Below are positions 21,190 to 34,620 of a DNA stretch of 64,000 bases, piece by piece. The translations under genes and the position numbers were made by a program. The notes beneath the pieces were generated by a model that saw only the letters and a list, made by a program, of their open reading frames with translations, had not been told where the DNA came from and did not search any database. How positions within the stretch are numbered: position 1 is the stretch's first letter; each line of letters begins with the position of its first letter. Origin of the DNA: Bolinopsis microptera (taxonomy: Eukaryota; Ctenophora; Tentaculata; Lobata; Bolinopsidae); NCBI RefSeq assembly GCF_026151205.1, contig NC_087073.1:22948987-23012986 (forward strand), in the 5' to 3' direction.

Positions 21190-24100
21190 TGTCCTGGCAT
21201 TAAGACTCATCGAAGTAGTACAGCGGTATATTTAAGTAAAAACATTGAATTCAAATGTAAAAGATGACGGAATAAGAAATAGTTTGTGGAGGTTTTTAAG
21301 AAATTTTGTGCAAATTACGCGCCAGCATGTTATACGAAATTAGTTAAAAAACCCAAAAATGCCATATTCATGTGCCTTAAAAAACCCATGTAAATATTGA
21401 GTTAGTGATCTGAAACTTTGCAGGGCGTCTAGACCTCGACCAATCGACTGTAAAAAAAGTTTCATGTTTCAGGAGTATCGGGAAAGTGGTTTTCTGGAAC
21501 CCTGTTTTACAACAGATTGTCGTGAAGGACTATATATATATGTATGTATAGGCGCTTTGGCAGTCAAATGTAGATACTTTTAAGTGTCCGTAGGATTCGA
21601 AGTATAAAAGATCAGTCATTTCGAACCACAGGTTTTAAAGATAATTCATGTTTATACTTAAGTTTACCTTATATCGATAAATTAATTTATCGTCACATCA
21701 TCACTTGATGAGTCATCAAGTAAGTGTTCTAAACTTGATTTTTGACAAATAACAACTTCACATCGATTTTACACCCATTAAAAAGTAATTTTATTCAAAT
21801 CTGAGGACCTTTTCATCTAGATAATTGTTCACGATTCTAAAAATCTACGGAAAAGTTTCCTACCCTTTACACCTTCATAAAGATATTCGCTATTGAAGTT
21901 AGTGCTTTTTTGAAGAATTAATTTTATAAAAACACAAACAGTTGTGAATTTAGTATTCTTGGTGTTGGCCATTCCCTTGGGGTTGTGGGAGTCAATTTTG
22001 CTTCTTAAAGGTCTAAATTGTGGTTAGGCTAGTTTTAAATTGAAAATCGAAAAGTTGCACACGTGGGACACGTCCAAATTGATTTAAAACTAGCTTATAT
22101 CACTGAAAATTGTTATTTACATGAATTTTATCAACTTGGTGTCCGTTGTGATTCAAGTTCTTTTTGAAATCTTTTGCAAACTTTAGCATGCTTATAAACT
22201 ATATATTAAATACCCACTATGCAAAAATTTACGGTGATTCAGTATTGTATGCGCCGCAAACGCGCACACAGTTTGCACGTGGCGAAAGGTGTGAATTTTG
22301 CGCATTCGTGATTTCGAATATATTCTGCTTTCCCCGATATTTAAATGGCATTATATATGAATTAAATGCCAACTTGAATTGAGTTAAAAGTGCCATATTT
22401 CAGTCTGTTATCGCCTAATTACCTACCTTAAACACAAGGAAATGTTTTCAAATGTAAAATTCGAAAAATCGTTGAAAATTGCCTCTTATTAAAGAAGTTT
22501 CGACTATGTAAATTATCTGACAATGACATATATTCAAATGAGATGATATTAGACCAAAACCCATAATCATGGGTTAGAGTGGAACCGCTGCAGTGTCTCT
22601 CTTTTCCAAACAAAAGGAAATGATATTAATTTGAGGAACCGTCCGCAAATGCAAATTGATTCGAGGATGAAATCGGTCGCTCGCTTTTTCCATTCAATAA
22701 GCTTTATTATAATTCGTATAAAGCTGTGAATGAATGGGAAAGCGAGCGGACCGATTTCATTCTCCGGTATCAATTTGCATTTGCGGACGGTTCCTCAAAA
22801 TAATCTCATTTCCTTTGGTTTGGAAAAGAGAGTACATGGCAGCGGTGCACTCTACCCATGATTATGGGTTTTGGTCAAATATCATCTCTTTTTTGATTAT
22901 AATGTCATTTTCTGGATAATTTACACTGTCGAAACTTCATTAATAAGGCGGCACTTTCAACACGATTCGAATTTCATTTGAAACATTTCCTTGTGTTTAG
23001 GTGGGTATAGCTGTCGATAAAACAGTCTGAATATGCACTTTTATCATTCAAGTTGGGGCATTTAATCATATATACTGCCATTTAAATATCGTGGGAAAGC
23101 AGGAATATATTCGAAATCACGAATGAGCAAAATTCTCACCTTTCGCACGTGCAAACTTTGAGCGGGGAGTTGCAGTGCGCATACAATATGAATCACCGTA
23201 AATTTTGCAATAGTGGTATTTTTAATATATAGTTTAAAATGCATGCAAAGTTTCAGAAGATTTCAAAAAGAACCTTGAATCACACGGGACTCAGTGATAA
23301 AAATCATGTAAATAACAATTTCAGTGATATAGGTATTTTAAATCCCATTTGGGACGTGTCCCACGGTGCAACTTTTCCAGATTTTCAATTTTAAATACAG
23401 CTATAACACAATTTAGACCTTTAAGAAGCAAAATTGAGCTCCACCAACCTAAGGGATGGTCCCACCACCACGAGCATATAATTCACAACTTTTGTGTTTT
23501 GATAAAATTATCTTCAAAAAGCCACTTAACTTCAATAGCGAATATCTTTATGAAGGAGTAAGGTAGGAAACTTTTCCGGTAGCTTATTGAATGCTGAACA
23601 TTATCTAAGAGAAAATGTCCTCAGATTTGAATAAAAAGACTTTTTAATGTGTAAAAATCGTTTGAAAGAGTTATTTGTCAAAATCAAGTTTAGAAACACT
23701 TTAATTGATGACGTCATCAAGTGATGATGATGACGTAATTATTTTTCGATATAAGGTAAACTAAAGTATATAACAATATCTTTAAATCCTGTGTGTTCGA
23801 ATGGACTGTTCTTTTCTACTTTCGAAATCTACGGACACTTAAATGTAGGCTACAATGACTGCCAAAGCGTCTATACATCAATATATATATACCTACACGA
23901 ACAATTGTTGTAAAAACAGGGGTTCCAGATAACTCACTTCCCGATACTCCTGAAACATGAAAATTTTTTACAGTCGATTTGGACGAGGTCTAGACGCCCT
24001 GCAAGTTTCAGATCTCTAACTCAATTTTAACATGTTTTTAAGGCACCTGAATATGGCGATTTTGGGTTTTTTAATTATTTGTTAACATGCTGGCGCGTAT

Positions 24101-24230
24101 CGTATTTTGCACAAATTTCTTAAAAACCTCCACATAATATTTCATATTCCTGTCATCTTTTACATTTAATTAGAAGTTTTTTACTTAAATATACCTGTGA
24201 AGCTAGCTTCGAGAGTCTTAATGCCCTGGA
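21190..24230. repeat. Central palindrome of the foldback block
   Basis: 21,190-22,700 reads as the reverse complement of 22,740-24,230 with scattered indels. Outer markers are GGCATTAAGACTCATCGAAG at 21,198 and its reversed form GAGAGTCTTAATGCC near 24,210; the loop is TAAGCTTTATTATAATTCGT. Arms are about 1.5 kb here, and the symmetry continues outward on both sides. Confidence 0.8.
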
Positions 24231-25389
24231 AGAAAACAATAAAGGGGATATAATAGTATAGGGGTACAATAGTGTTGAGACTATAAGGGCAACGGTTTAA
24301 ATGCTTTCCAGCATTGTGTTTGATATAAGCGGCACGGTATGCTTGCCAGCATTGTGAATTCTGGGATAGACGCTTTGCCAGTCAATTCGTAGCCTGTATT
24401 TAATTGTCCATAGTTAAAAGTATAAAAAGTACAGCATTTCCGACCACAGGGTCTTGCAAATAACTTGTTTAACTTTAGTTTACAATGTATACAAAAATTA
24501 TTATGACGTCATAAAACCCTGATGACGTCATCAATTTAACGTTTTTAAACTGGTTTTTTGACCAAGTAATAACTTTTAAAATTAATTTTAAACCATTTAA
24601 GGAAGTTATTTATTCAAAATTGAGGGAATTTTTATCTTAGATAATTGTTTCAAGCATTCTGACAAATTACCGGAAAGTTTTTCTAGCGTGCTCCTTCATA
24701 AGAGATTCCGTCATTAGAAGTTAGTTGCTTTTTTTGAAGAATTATTTTATAAAAAACGTTTTTTTTTCAATTTTGCGATTTTAGTATTCTCTGGTGTGTT
24801 GGGCCATGCCTTGGTTGTGAAGCTCTGTTCTGCTTCCTATAGTATAATTTGTGTCTTAGGCTAGTTTTAAAGTGAAAATCGAAAAAGTTGCACCGTTGGG
24901 GAACGCCCAAATTGCTAGAAATCGCTAAAATCACTAAAATTGCTGTTTTGTCATTTTTGTCATACTTTAGAGTGCCGTTGTGATAAGTTTTTCTTGAAAT
25001 ACTTTGAAACTTTGCATGCTTATCAAGGCTATTATATAAAAACCAATTACATGCAAAAATTTACGGCGATTCCAATATTGGATGCGCACGCAAACGTCTG
25101 TCAAGTTTGCACGGGACGGTGATAATTTTGTCATTCGGATTTCCAAACAAATTCTGCTTTGCCACGACAGTTTAATGTTCATTATATATGGAATTTAATG
25201 CCCACTTGAATGAGTATAAGTGCATATTCAGTCAGTGATCGACCGATTATGTTCCCTAAACACAAGGAAATGTTTTTAAAGGCTAGATTTCGAAATCGTT
25301 TTGAAACTTCCTCCTTATTTGATGAATGATACAGTTTATTTCGACTCTATAAAGTACCCTGGACATTATAAGCCAAAAGGTTGATATTT

Positions 25390-28300
25390 GACCAAAACCA
25401 TAATCATGGGTAGCGTGGACCGCTGTCCGTGTCTCTCTTTCCCAAACAAAAGGAAATGATATTACTTTGATTTGACCGTTCTCAAATTGCAAAATGATAC
25501 CGAGAATGATAATCGGTCGCTGCTTTTCCCCATTGATTTAAATTGTAATTTTTAGATTAAGAAAAACATACCCAAAAGGCAGCTGTACTCGGCAATGAAG
25601 ATTCAATAAACTTCAGCTAATTCAATAAGTAATACTAATAACAAATAACTTGACATACGTTGCATGCCACTTTTCGCGGGATACGAACCTGTATCACAAT
25701 AACTCCCACCCTTACCCGGAAATACTAGGGTATCGACCGAACGCAACCCAAAGAGATTTGTACGCCATTGATTTGATGTAATCAATCGAAACTTTATTAC
25801 AATTCGTAGCCGTGAATGAATGGGAAAAGCGAGCGACCGATTTCATTCTCGGGATCATTTTGCATTTTGAGAACGGTAATCAAATATGTAAAAATATATA
25901 AAAAATACTGCTATGCAAAAATTTACCGTGATTCAATATTGTATGCGCACGCAACGTCCGCTCCACAGTTTGCACGTGCGAAAGGTGAGAATTTTGCTCA
26001 TTCGTTGATTCGAATAAATTCTGCTTTCCCACGATTATTTAAATGGCCTTATATATGAAGTTAAATGCCAACTTGAATGAGTAAAAGAGCCTATTCAGTC
26101 AGGTAAAAAACAAAAAAAAAAAAAAAAAAAAAATTCGAAATCGATGAAATTACCTCATATTTTTAATCAATATGAATGAAGTTAGAGTTTACATTTCGGC
26201 TTTGTAACTTCTCTTGTATTATAATCAAAAAGAGATTGATAATTTGACCAAAACCCATAATCAGGGTAGAGTTGGGACCGCTGTCAGTGTCTCTCTTTCC
26301 CAACAAAGGAAATGATATTACTTTGATTGACGTTTCTCAAATGCAAAATGGATTAGAGTATGAAATCGGTTAGGTCGCTCGCTTTTCCCCGTCATTTACA
26401 ATTGTTATAATAGATTAAGAAAAACTACCCAAAGGCAGCTGTAACTCTTACGGCAATGAAGATTCAATAAACTTCAGCCTAATGCAATAAGTAATACCTA
26501 AAAACAAATAATTGACATACGTTGCATGCACTTTTCGCGGGATACGAAACATTATCAACAAATAAACTACCACCCTTACCCGAATCACAGGTTCGACCGA
26601 ACGCAACCAAAGAGAGTTTTACAGCATCTGATTGATGTAATCAATCGAAACTATATTACAACTTGTAAGCCGTGAATGAAGGGGAAAAGCCGAAGCGACC
26701 GATTTTCCATTCTCGGTATCATTTTGCATTTGAGGGAAACGGTCAATCAATATGTAAAAAAATATATATAAAATACTGCTATGCAAAATTTACCGTGATT
26801 CAATATTGTATGCGCACGCAACGTCCCGCTCAAAGTTTGCACGTGCGAAAGGTGAGAATTTTGCTCAGTCGTGTTTTGAATAAATTTGCTTTCCCACGCT
26901 ATTTAATTGGCATTATATATGAATTTAATGCCAACTTGAATGAGTTAAAAAGTGCCATATTCAGTAGGGTAAAAATTTCGAATCGATGAATTACCTCATA
27001 TTAATTATCTAAATATGAATGGGAAGTTATGGAGTGTACATTGCGGCTTTTGTAAATTCTCCTGATATTATAATACTAAACGAGGATGATATTGACAAAA
27101 ACCCATTATCATGGGTAGAGTGGGACCGCTGTCGTGTCTCTCTTTCCCACAAAAGGACAATGATATTACTTTGATTGACCGTTCACAAATGCAAAATGAT
27201 ACCGAGACTGAACTCGGGTCGCTCGCTTTTTCCCATTCATTTACAATTGAAATAGATTAAGAAAAATAACCAAAAAGCAGCTGTATCGGCAATGAAGATT
27301 CAAATAAAACTTCAGCTATTCAATAAGTAATAATAAAAAAAAAACTTGACATACGTTGCATGCACTTTTCGGGGGATACGAAAATGTATCAAACAAATAA
27401 ACTACCCACCCTTACCCGAAATACTAGGTATCGACCAGAACGCAACCAACAACAGGATTTTTACAGCATTGATTGAGGGTAATCAATCGAAACTTATTAC
27501 AATTCGTAAGCGTGATGAATGGGAAAAGCGAGCGACGATTTCATTCTCGAATCATTTTGGCATTTTGAGAACGTCAATCAAATTATGTAAAACAATATAA
27601 AAATACTGCTATGCAAAATTTCCCGTGATTTCAATATTGTATGCGCACGCACGGCGCTCAAAGTTTTGGCACGTGCGAAAGGTGAGAATTTTGCTCATTC
27701 GTGGATTTCGAATAAAATTGCTTTCCCACGATATTTAATTGGCCTTAGATTTGGAATTTAATGCCAACTTGAATGAGTAAAAAGTGCCATATTCAGTCAG
27801 GTTAAAAATTTCGAATTCGATTGAATTACCTCATATCTATTAAATATAAATATGCATGATGTATGAGTTTACATTTGGCTTGGTAAATTATCTGATATTA
27901 TAATCAAAAAGAGCTGATATTTGACCAAAACCATAATCATGGGTAGAGTGGACGCTGTCAGTGTCTCTTTTCACAAACAAGAGGAAATGATATTACTTTG
28001 ATTGATCCGTTCTTCAAATGCACCAAAATGATACCGAGAATGAAATCTGTCGCTCGTTTTTCCCATTCATTTTACAATGTAATAGATTAAGAAAAACTAA
28101 CCAAAGGCAGCCTGTACTCGGCTATGAAGATTCAAAAAAACTTCAGCTAATTCAAAATGTAATACTAAAAACAAATAACTTGACATACGTTGCATGCCAC
28201 TTTTCGCGGGATACGAAACATGTATCAACAAATAACTACCACCCTTACCCCGAAATACTAGGTATCGACCCGAACGCAACCCAAAGAGATTTTTACAGCA

Positions 28301-28750
28301 TCTGATTGATGTATCAATCGAAATTAAGTACAATTCGTAAGCCGTTGAAATGAATGGAAAAGCGGAGCGGACCGATTTCCTTCTCGGTATCATTTTGCAT
28401 TTGGAGAACGGTCAATTCAAATATGTAAAAAATATATACAATTCTGCTATGCAAAAAATTTACCGTTGATTCAAATATTGTATGCGCACCGCAAACGTCC
28501 GTCAAATGTTTGCAGCGTGCGAAAGGTGGAGAATTTTGCTCATTTCGTGATTTCGAATAAATTTGCTTTCCCACGATATTTTTAAATGGCATTATATATG
28601 AATTTAATGCCCAACTTGAATTGAGTTAATAGTGCCATATTCAGTCAGGTAAAAATTCGAAATCGATGAAATTTCCCTCATATTTATTAATATAATAGAA
28701 TGAAGTTATGAGTTTACATTTCGGCTTTGTAAATTATCTGACATTTATCA
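25390..28750. repeat. ~830 bp tandem units, right arm (inverted)
   Basis: The reverse-complement marker GAAGATTCAATAAAC (or close variants) recurs near 25,599, 26,459, 27,293 and 28,124, spacing 831-860 bp. These four units mirror the three in the left arm. Confidence 0.85.
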
Positions 28751-28960
28751 AAAAAGAGAGATCATTTGGGGGGGACCAAAAACAATAATCATGGGTAGAG
28801 TGTACGCTGCCAGGTCTCTCTTTTCCAAACAAAAGGAAATGATATTAATTAGAATAACCGTCCGCAAATGCAAAATTGATTACCGAGAATGAAATCGGTC
28901 GTCGCTTTTTCCATTCGATCACGGCTTATATTTATTACAAATTGTAATAAAGCTTATTGA

Positions 28961-31340
28961 CACGTTATAAAAAGGTGGCACTACAGATTGATTTTTCACT
29001 GCCAAAATTGTGTTGAGCATTTTTTTTAAAATACTTGTATTCAAGGAGTATGCTATGAAAGTTAACCAAATTTTAATATTGTGGTCCAAAAAGATTCAAA
29101 TGTTCACATAATTAAGTCATTCTTCGCTTTATTCTGTTATTGTTGCAGATATGAGCCAGGGAAAGAAATCACAAATATTATTTCTTGCACTCTAATGATG
29201 AATTTACATTCTGTGTGTGTTGTCCGCCTTCAATTTGATTATTGAACTTACTGAGATAGTTGAGTGTTAAAAGTGCGAAGGAGTCCACCGGTTAAATGAG
29301 GCGTTACGATGCAATTATTGTCACAACGGGTTAATTCTGATAAGTATTTTAGAATGATGAATGTGATATGAATATCAACGGAAATGATTGTAACAATGAA
29401 CTCTATCAATCACAATTATATCATTCTAATAATAATTAGATTAATTTTAGATGGTTAAAAGTGCTATAAGAGTCAAAAAATCACATAAATGCGCATGTAT
29501 TGAAATGATACTGTATCCAGGGGAATGTATCATATTTGGCTCTATATCAGGTTAGGTATTCATAGTAAATCTGCAGTAACTTGTTGTGACACTAGTTTAT
29601 GGTCATGGAGAAGTTCGTTTATTAGAGTACTAGTGGAATTCATATCACAAACACTGATTTTAAAAACTGAGTAAACTAGGCAAGTACTTTTACTACCCAA
29701 GCTATGAATAATTTTGTCTCCATAAAGTGACATGAATCAATCAGTATCAGTAGACGTATAATACTTAATGAATTTTTGAATGTGGATTTCGATTCTTTAC
29801 CTTCCTTTCAAAATGTCCTTACAACTTGAACATTACATATGATTCAATTGTCACACTTTAAAGAAAATTAATATTTGGTAGCTGATTTATGTGATTTTTG
29901 AAATCATTTAAGCACCCAGATCAAAATTGTCGCTCATGGCCTTTAATAGGTATAAGCTTGGACATGGATTCAAAAATCACATAATTAGAATCATAGAATG
30001 GATATAAAATTGGCACAATAACAATTCAGATTACGACATTCCATCTCTGCTGATTACAAGCATTATAGTCACCATATCAATTTTGGCGTCTTTGAGAATA
30101 GTACCTTTTCAGATTATCTACTAGTGTTTGATTCATTTGCATTTTTAATTGGGTGGACTTTTGAATCCTTGCGCTAAAATAACGATTAATCCCCCCCCCC
30201 CCCCCTTGTGATAAGCACTTAGAGACTCCGTGTTTTAGATCATGCAATTAATCGAATTTCTAAAGTATAGATAGAATATATCAATCCAACAAAGAGCAAT
30301 GATATTTTTAAAACGCATAAAAAAATCAATATCTTAGTGCACCTTTTTTTGAACGTTGTCCAATCTGTAGTAGTTATTTACTAATGACTCCTAAGTGAGC
30401 GTTTTTGAGTAAATGATGTGGCATTGAGTCGGCAATTGCGAACAATTTGCTGTTATAGCAGCGATCCTTTGCCTTAAGATAACCGTATTAAAAAAAATGC
30501 CCTTTCGTAAGACACAAATATGCTGCTGTCCTGGCCATTAAGAGAGATGCCCAATAAAGTAGAAGCATTCTCATTTTTGGTAGGTGTTTCTGGACCACAG
30601 AGTGAGTCATCTTACATTTGTGACAAATGCTATGTTGTATCATGAGTCTTTCAGACCTTTTAGGGAACAGTCCAATAGCCATTAGTGGATACTGTCATTG
30701 TTCGCTCGGCAAAAATCCGTTTTTCAGCCACATTTCCGAAATAAGCCTTTTTAGGGTATATGTTTGCTCATACGTAGTATTAAATGTGGCCATTATGTAC
30801 ATTTTAGTGTATTACTATTAGAATAGTCCTAATAGACTAGATCACTGACCAAGTAGCTCAGGAGGTTGATTTGAGTAAACTAACTGATTATCGGCAAAAT
30901 TATTTAAGAACGAGAGTTCAAGAATTATAAAAATTTTTGCCGAAATTTACCTCATTTTACTCATATTACATCATTCGGGCAGCCAAAAAGGCAAAATTGG
31001 GATGAGGTAAAAATGAGGGTTGAACCCCCCCCCCCCCCCCCCCCCCTAAGTATAACATACACGTTAAACTGGTGGTTCCAAATAATAAAACCGTAACAAA
31101 CCGTAGGGACTTACCGGTCAGTTAAACAGCATTTGTTCTCTTCATTGTGCTGATAAGTGATTCCGAGAAGATTCTCTTTACGCTGTTATCATATTAAAAA
31201 GCAAGATATCGGTCATTACAAATTTAGTAAATTATAGGCCTTTGTTAGATTGAAGTCCAGTGGGACCGCCGATCAAATCACGTGACTTGCTTTGTAAATC
31301 ATCTGTCCCGTAATCACATTCGTAACGTGTTCGAATGTGA
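28961..31340. other. AT-rich sequence, no gene recognised
   Basis: No protein-like open frame or tandem repeat was found. C runs occur at about 30,190-30,206 and 31,025-31,046. The longest frames (about 64 codons near 30,490-30,820) have no recognisable similarity. Confidence 0.55.
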
Positions 31341-31349
31341 TTATCTCGT

Positions 31350-33860
31350 GACTTCACCAGGCTCAAGCTACTTGATCAGGCCTTATATGTTTTGTTAAGC
31401 TTTCTGCTGTGGCTTCCTCGACCGAAAAATCAACAATGCAGCAACTCAATCGTGCCATTTGGTATTCTATTGTGGACTATTTAATTGGTTGCGGGTGAAA
31501 AAAAATCAGTTAAAATCTGTAAAATTTCGGTCCTCGAAATATCATCTTACACACATAACTGAACATTGGACACAGATTGGGCCAATATGATTTTGCAATT
31601 TTATTCGAGGATTTTGACGCTCAGTACCTCAATTTGGTTTCAAACCATCATAAATTAACTGTCTTATTGGTTTCTGGGAAAAGTTTCATCCAATCTGTCA
31701 AATTGTGTTCCAGGAAAATTTCATATTGGAAAAATGGAAAGGATTTTGAAACAATACAACTTTTCTTTTTGTTAAGCTTGCTGGCTTTGCTGTGGGCTTC
31801 CTCCGACCGAATCAAAACTTCCAGCACCTTCAAATAGTTGTTCAAGTGTTATCAATAGTTGACTTATTATTGGTTGCAGGTGAAAAAAAATCAGTAAAAA
31901 ACTGTAATAATGTCGGTCCTGGAAATTTCCATCTTTCTAAAAACTGAAATGGGGACAGATATTGGACTTAACAATCAACAATATTGAATATGATTTTGCA
32001 ATTTTATTTCGGGATGTTGACTCCAGTACACCTCAATTTGGTTTTTATACCATCATTGATTAGCTGACTAATTGGTTTCTGCGGCAAACAGTTTATCCCA
32101 TCTGTTAAATTTGTGTTCAGAAAATTTCATATTTGACCCCCTCCAATCGGGCCAGGATTTGAAAATACACTTTTTGTTTTGTTAAGCTTTCTGCTGTGGG
32201 CTTCTCGACCAAATCAAACTTCCAAGCACCTCCATCGTGTCCATTACTTGTTATCTATTGTAGACTTACTTAGGGGGGGCGGGGGGGGTACAAACTAAAT
32301 TTTGTTGTCATACTTTGTTTAGACCCGCCGGTATCGTCAGGACGATATAGGGGGACCATAGTTTGAAAACGACCCGTGGGGGTTCGCAACGTAGATACAA
32401 CATTTTTTGTACATGTCCACCAGAGTTTTGCCAAATGTTAGTGTCTCACATAAATGTACAAAAATATCGAGAGAGAGAGAGAGAGAGAAGAGACCCGGCA
32501 CCGATTTTTGCCAAATGTCCATGTACAAAATAAGTTTTTTCCTGTTTGGGCCACCAGATTTTTGCCAAATGTACATGTACAAAAATGTACTGTGTGTGCA
32601 GCATGATGATAGCAAGAGCAGAGTTTCCTGTTTGGTCACCAGATTTTTGCCAAATGTCCATGTTACAAAATATGATTTTTCCTGTTTCGTTTCCAGGGAT
32701 TCCGATTTTTTGTAACATTTTTTTGACCATTAAATTGACATGGCATCAGATTTTAGCCAAAATGTACGCTAAATTAGTGTACAAAATTGTAGTTGGATCC
32801 CCCCACCCCCCCCCATTATGGTTTGATTACTAATTGGTTAGCGGTGGAAAAATCAGGTCAAATTACTGTTAATTTCGATCCTGGAAATTTCATCTTCAAA
32901 AAACTGAACATGGGACAAAAGATTGGGACAATTTAATTTTGCACTCACTGCATTTATTCGGGGGATTTTGTTTGATTTCCCATTACCTCAATGCTGGTTT
33001 CATACCATCATCAAATTAACTGTCTTTTTGGTTTTTCTGGGCATCTCAGTCCCTGTTTCATCCAATCTGTCAAATTTGGGTTAGAAAATTTCATATTTGA
33101 ATGTTCCGAAAAAGGGAACAGGATTTTGAAAATATAACTTTTTAGGAGAGAGAGTGAGTGATAGCACTTTCTGCCCTGCTCGGCTCCCCCCACCCCCCCT
33201 GTGCGGGCTTCCTCCGACCGAAATTCAAACTTCCAGAATCAATCGTGTCATTTAGCCTCTATAGTTGACTTACTAATTGGGTGCGGGTGAAAAAAATCGG
33301 TAAAACACTGTAAAATTTCGGTCCTGGAAATTTCATCTTCAAAAACTAAAAATGGGACCAAAGATTGGGACAATATGATTTTGCAATTTTATTCGGGATT
33401 TTTACTCAGACCTCAATTTTTGGTTCAAAATCTACCTCTTTGGCGGTTTATAAAACATCATTGTACTTGCTGTAGTGTGTGTCTAATTTTGCAGTTTTAT
33501 TCGGGATTTTGACTTCCAGTACCGTCATTTGGCATCATAACATCATCAATTAACTAACCAATTGGTTTATGGGCAAAAAGTTCGTCCAATCTGTCAAATT
33601 TGTGTTCAGAAAATTTCATGTTTGAAAATGGGACAGACATTTGAAAATACAACTTCCAGCACCTCGATCGTGTCATATACCATTTACAGTTTAAACTGAC
33701 TTATTGGTTACCGGAGAGAAATTCAATCTAAAGTGTGAAATTTCATCTTCAAAATATGAAAATGGGACAGAGAAAAGGACAATACGATTTTTCCATTTTG
33801 TCCCCGATTTCGATTTCCAGTACCTCAATTTGGTCTCATACGCCTAAGATAATATTTAGT
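31350..33860. repeat. Degenerate ~400 bp tandem repeat
   Basis: Recurring landmarks are GCTTCCTCCGACCGAA (near 31,405, 31,795, 32,200, 33,205), TCGTGTCAT, AATTTCATCTTC, GATTTTGCAATTTTATTCGG and TCCAATCTGTCAAATT. Four to five diverged copies are present, the third interrupted by the block at 32,410-32,770. No coding signal survives in any frame. Confidence 0.7.
32410..32775. repeat. Short dispersed repeat with TTTTTGCCAAATGT motif
   Basis: About five diverged copies of a ~80 bp segment containing TTTTTGCCAAATGTACATGT and ACAAAA...TCCTGTTTGG. A GA-dinucleotide run lies at 32,469-32,489. It appears to be inserted in, or to replace, part of the ~400 bp repeat. Confidence 0.7.
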
Positions 33861-34446
33861 TTTTTGGTGATAACAAAGAAAAAGTCTGTGTTTACCACTT
33901 TCGTCACAAAGCCATAATATATGTATTTTGTAAATATCTGAAATTTAATGTCATTACATATTCAACATATCCAAACCTGTGTCTCACTCTCATTGCCTTG
34001 AATAAATATAGTCAAAATATTTGTGGGTCATAGCCCATAGGACTTCACTGAATTTGTGGCGTCATAAAAATTGTATGTATGAAAAAATTTCATATTTCAT
34101 TCAATCCATTATATATAATAGGTATGTAAATATCATGAAGAATTCTTATAAAGATATATTAAATATCAGATATGGCTATGGGGCCATATTAACAATCCAA
34201 CTCAAAGAGTTTTACCACATTGGTACCGGTTACTTAAAAGTAGAAATTGCCACTTTTAGGAGCATATGTTTTCAATAACTTTGCCTAACAGCAGAAATGG
34301 CTATCCTTTAATCTGATGACTTCAGATAACTGTATTTAATACAGTAGTATCCAGATCATATATTAAACAATAAAATAACTGGTAAGTTTCACAAATAACA
34401 GGAAATTACGCACTCAGACAGACTACGAGTTCTGGTCGGCTCAATA
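33861..34446. other. Region 3' of ANP32, no other gene seen
   Basis: AT-rich unique sequence. It should contain the ANP32 3' untranslated region on the minus strand. Confidence 0.5.
34335..34340 (-). promoter_or_regulatory. Candidate ATTAAA polyadenylation signal for ANP32
   Basis: ATTAAA on the minus strand lies about 105 nt after the ANP32 stop codon. It sits inside a short perfect palindrome, ACTGTATTTAATACAGT (34,329-34,345). A second ATTAAA is at 34,307-34,312. Only position and motif support this. Confidence 0.35.
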
Positions 34447-34620
34447 TCACAACTCTACATCATCTGATACATTCTTAATGTCAGGGTCTATTTTAGCTCG
34501 CTTTGCAGCAGGCTGTGATTCGTCGTCAGGAACCTCTACTACTGCCTCCTCGTTATCAGATACATTTTGTTCCTCTCCATCTTCTCCTTCTTTATCATCA
34601 TCTCCTTCTTTATCGTCATC
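34447..34620 (-). CDS. ANP32: ANP32 exon 6: acidic C-terminus and stop
   Basis: The acceptor TGATTTCAG precedes GATGACGAT. It encodes DDDKEGDDDKEGEDGEEQN, then VVEVPDDESQPAAKRAKIDP and ends DDVEL-stop. The KRAK patch resembles the C-terminal nuclear signal of vertebrate ANP32 proteins. Confidence 0.9.
   Translation of the reverse strand, partial: DDDKEGDDDKEGEDGEEQNVSDNEEAVVEVPDDESQPAAKRAKIDPDIKNVSDDVEL

Larger units (their letters stand above)
16378..28960. repeat. 12.6 kb foldback block of nested direct and inverted repeats
   Basis: The block is built of an end module (ACCCATAATCATGGGTAGAG), an ~830 bp tandem unit, and a longer ~1-1.5 kb module. The left half carries them in one order and orientation and the right half in the reverse, with the symmetry centre near 22,710. 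A module almost identical to the left tip closes the block at 28,780-28,955. No open frame longer than ~100 codons and no transposase motif was found. It may be a non-autonomous foldback element family, a satellite, or partly an inverted-duplication artefact. Copies differ by many small indels. Confidence 0.75.

Noticed and set aside
16378-28960. Protein-coding transposase within the foldback block
   Set aside because: All frames are under about 105 codons, and similar frames merely repeat the same module in different registers.
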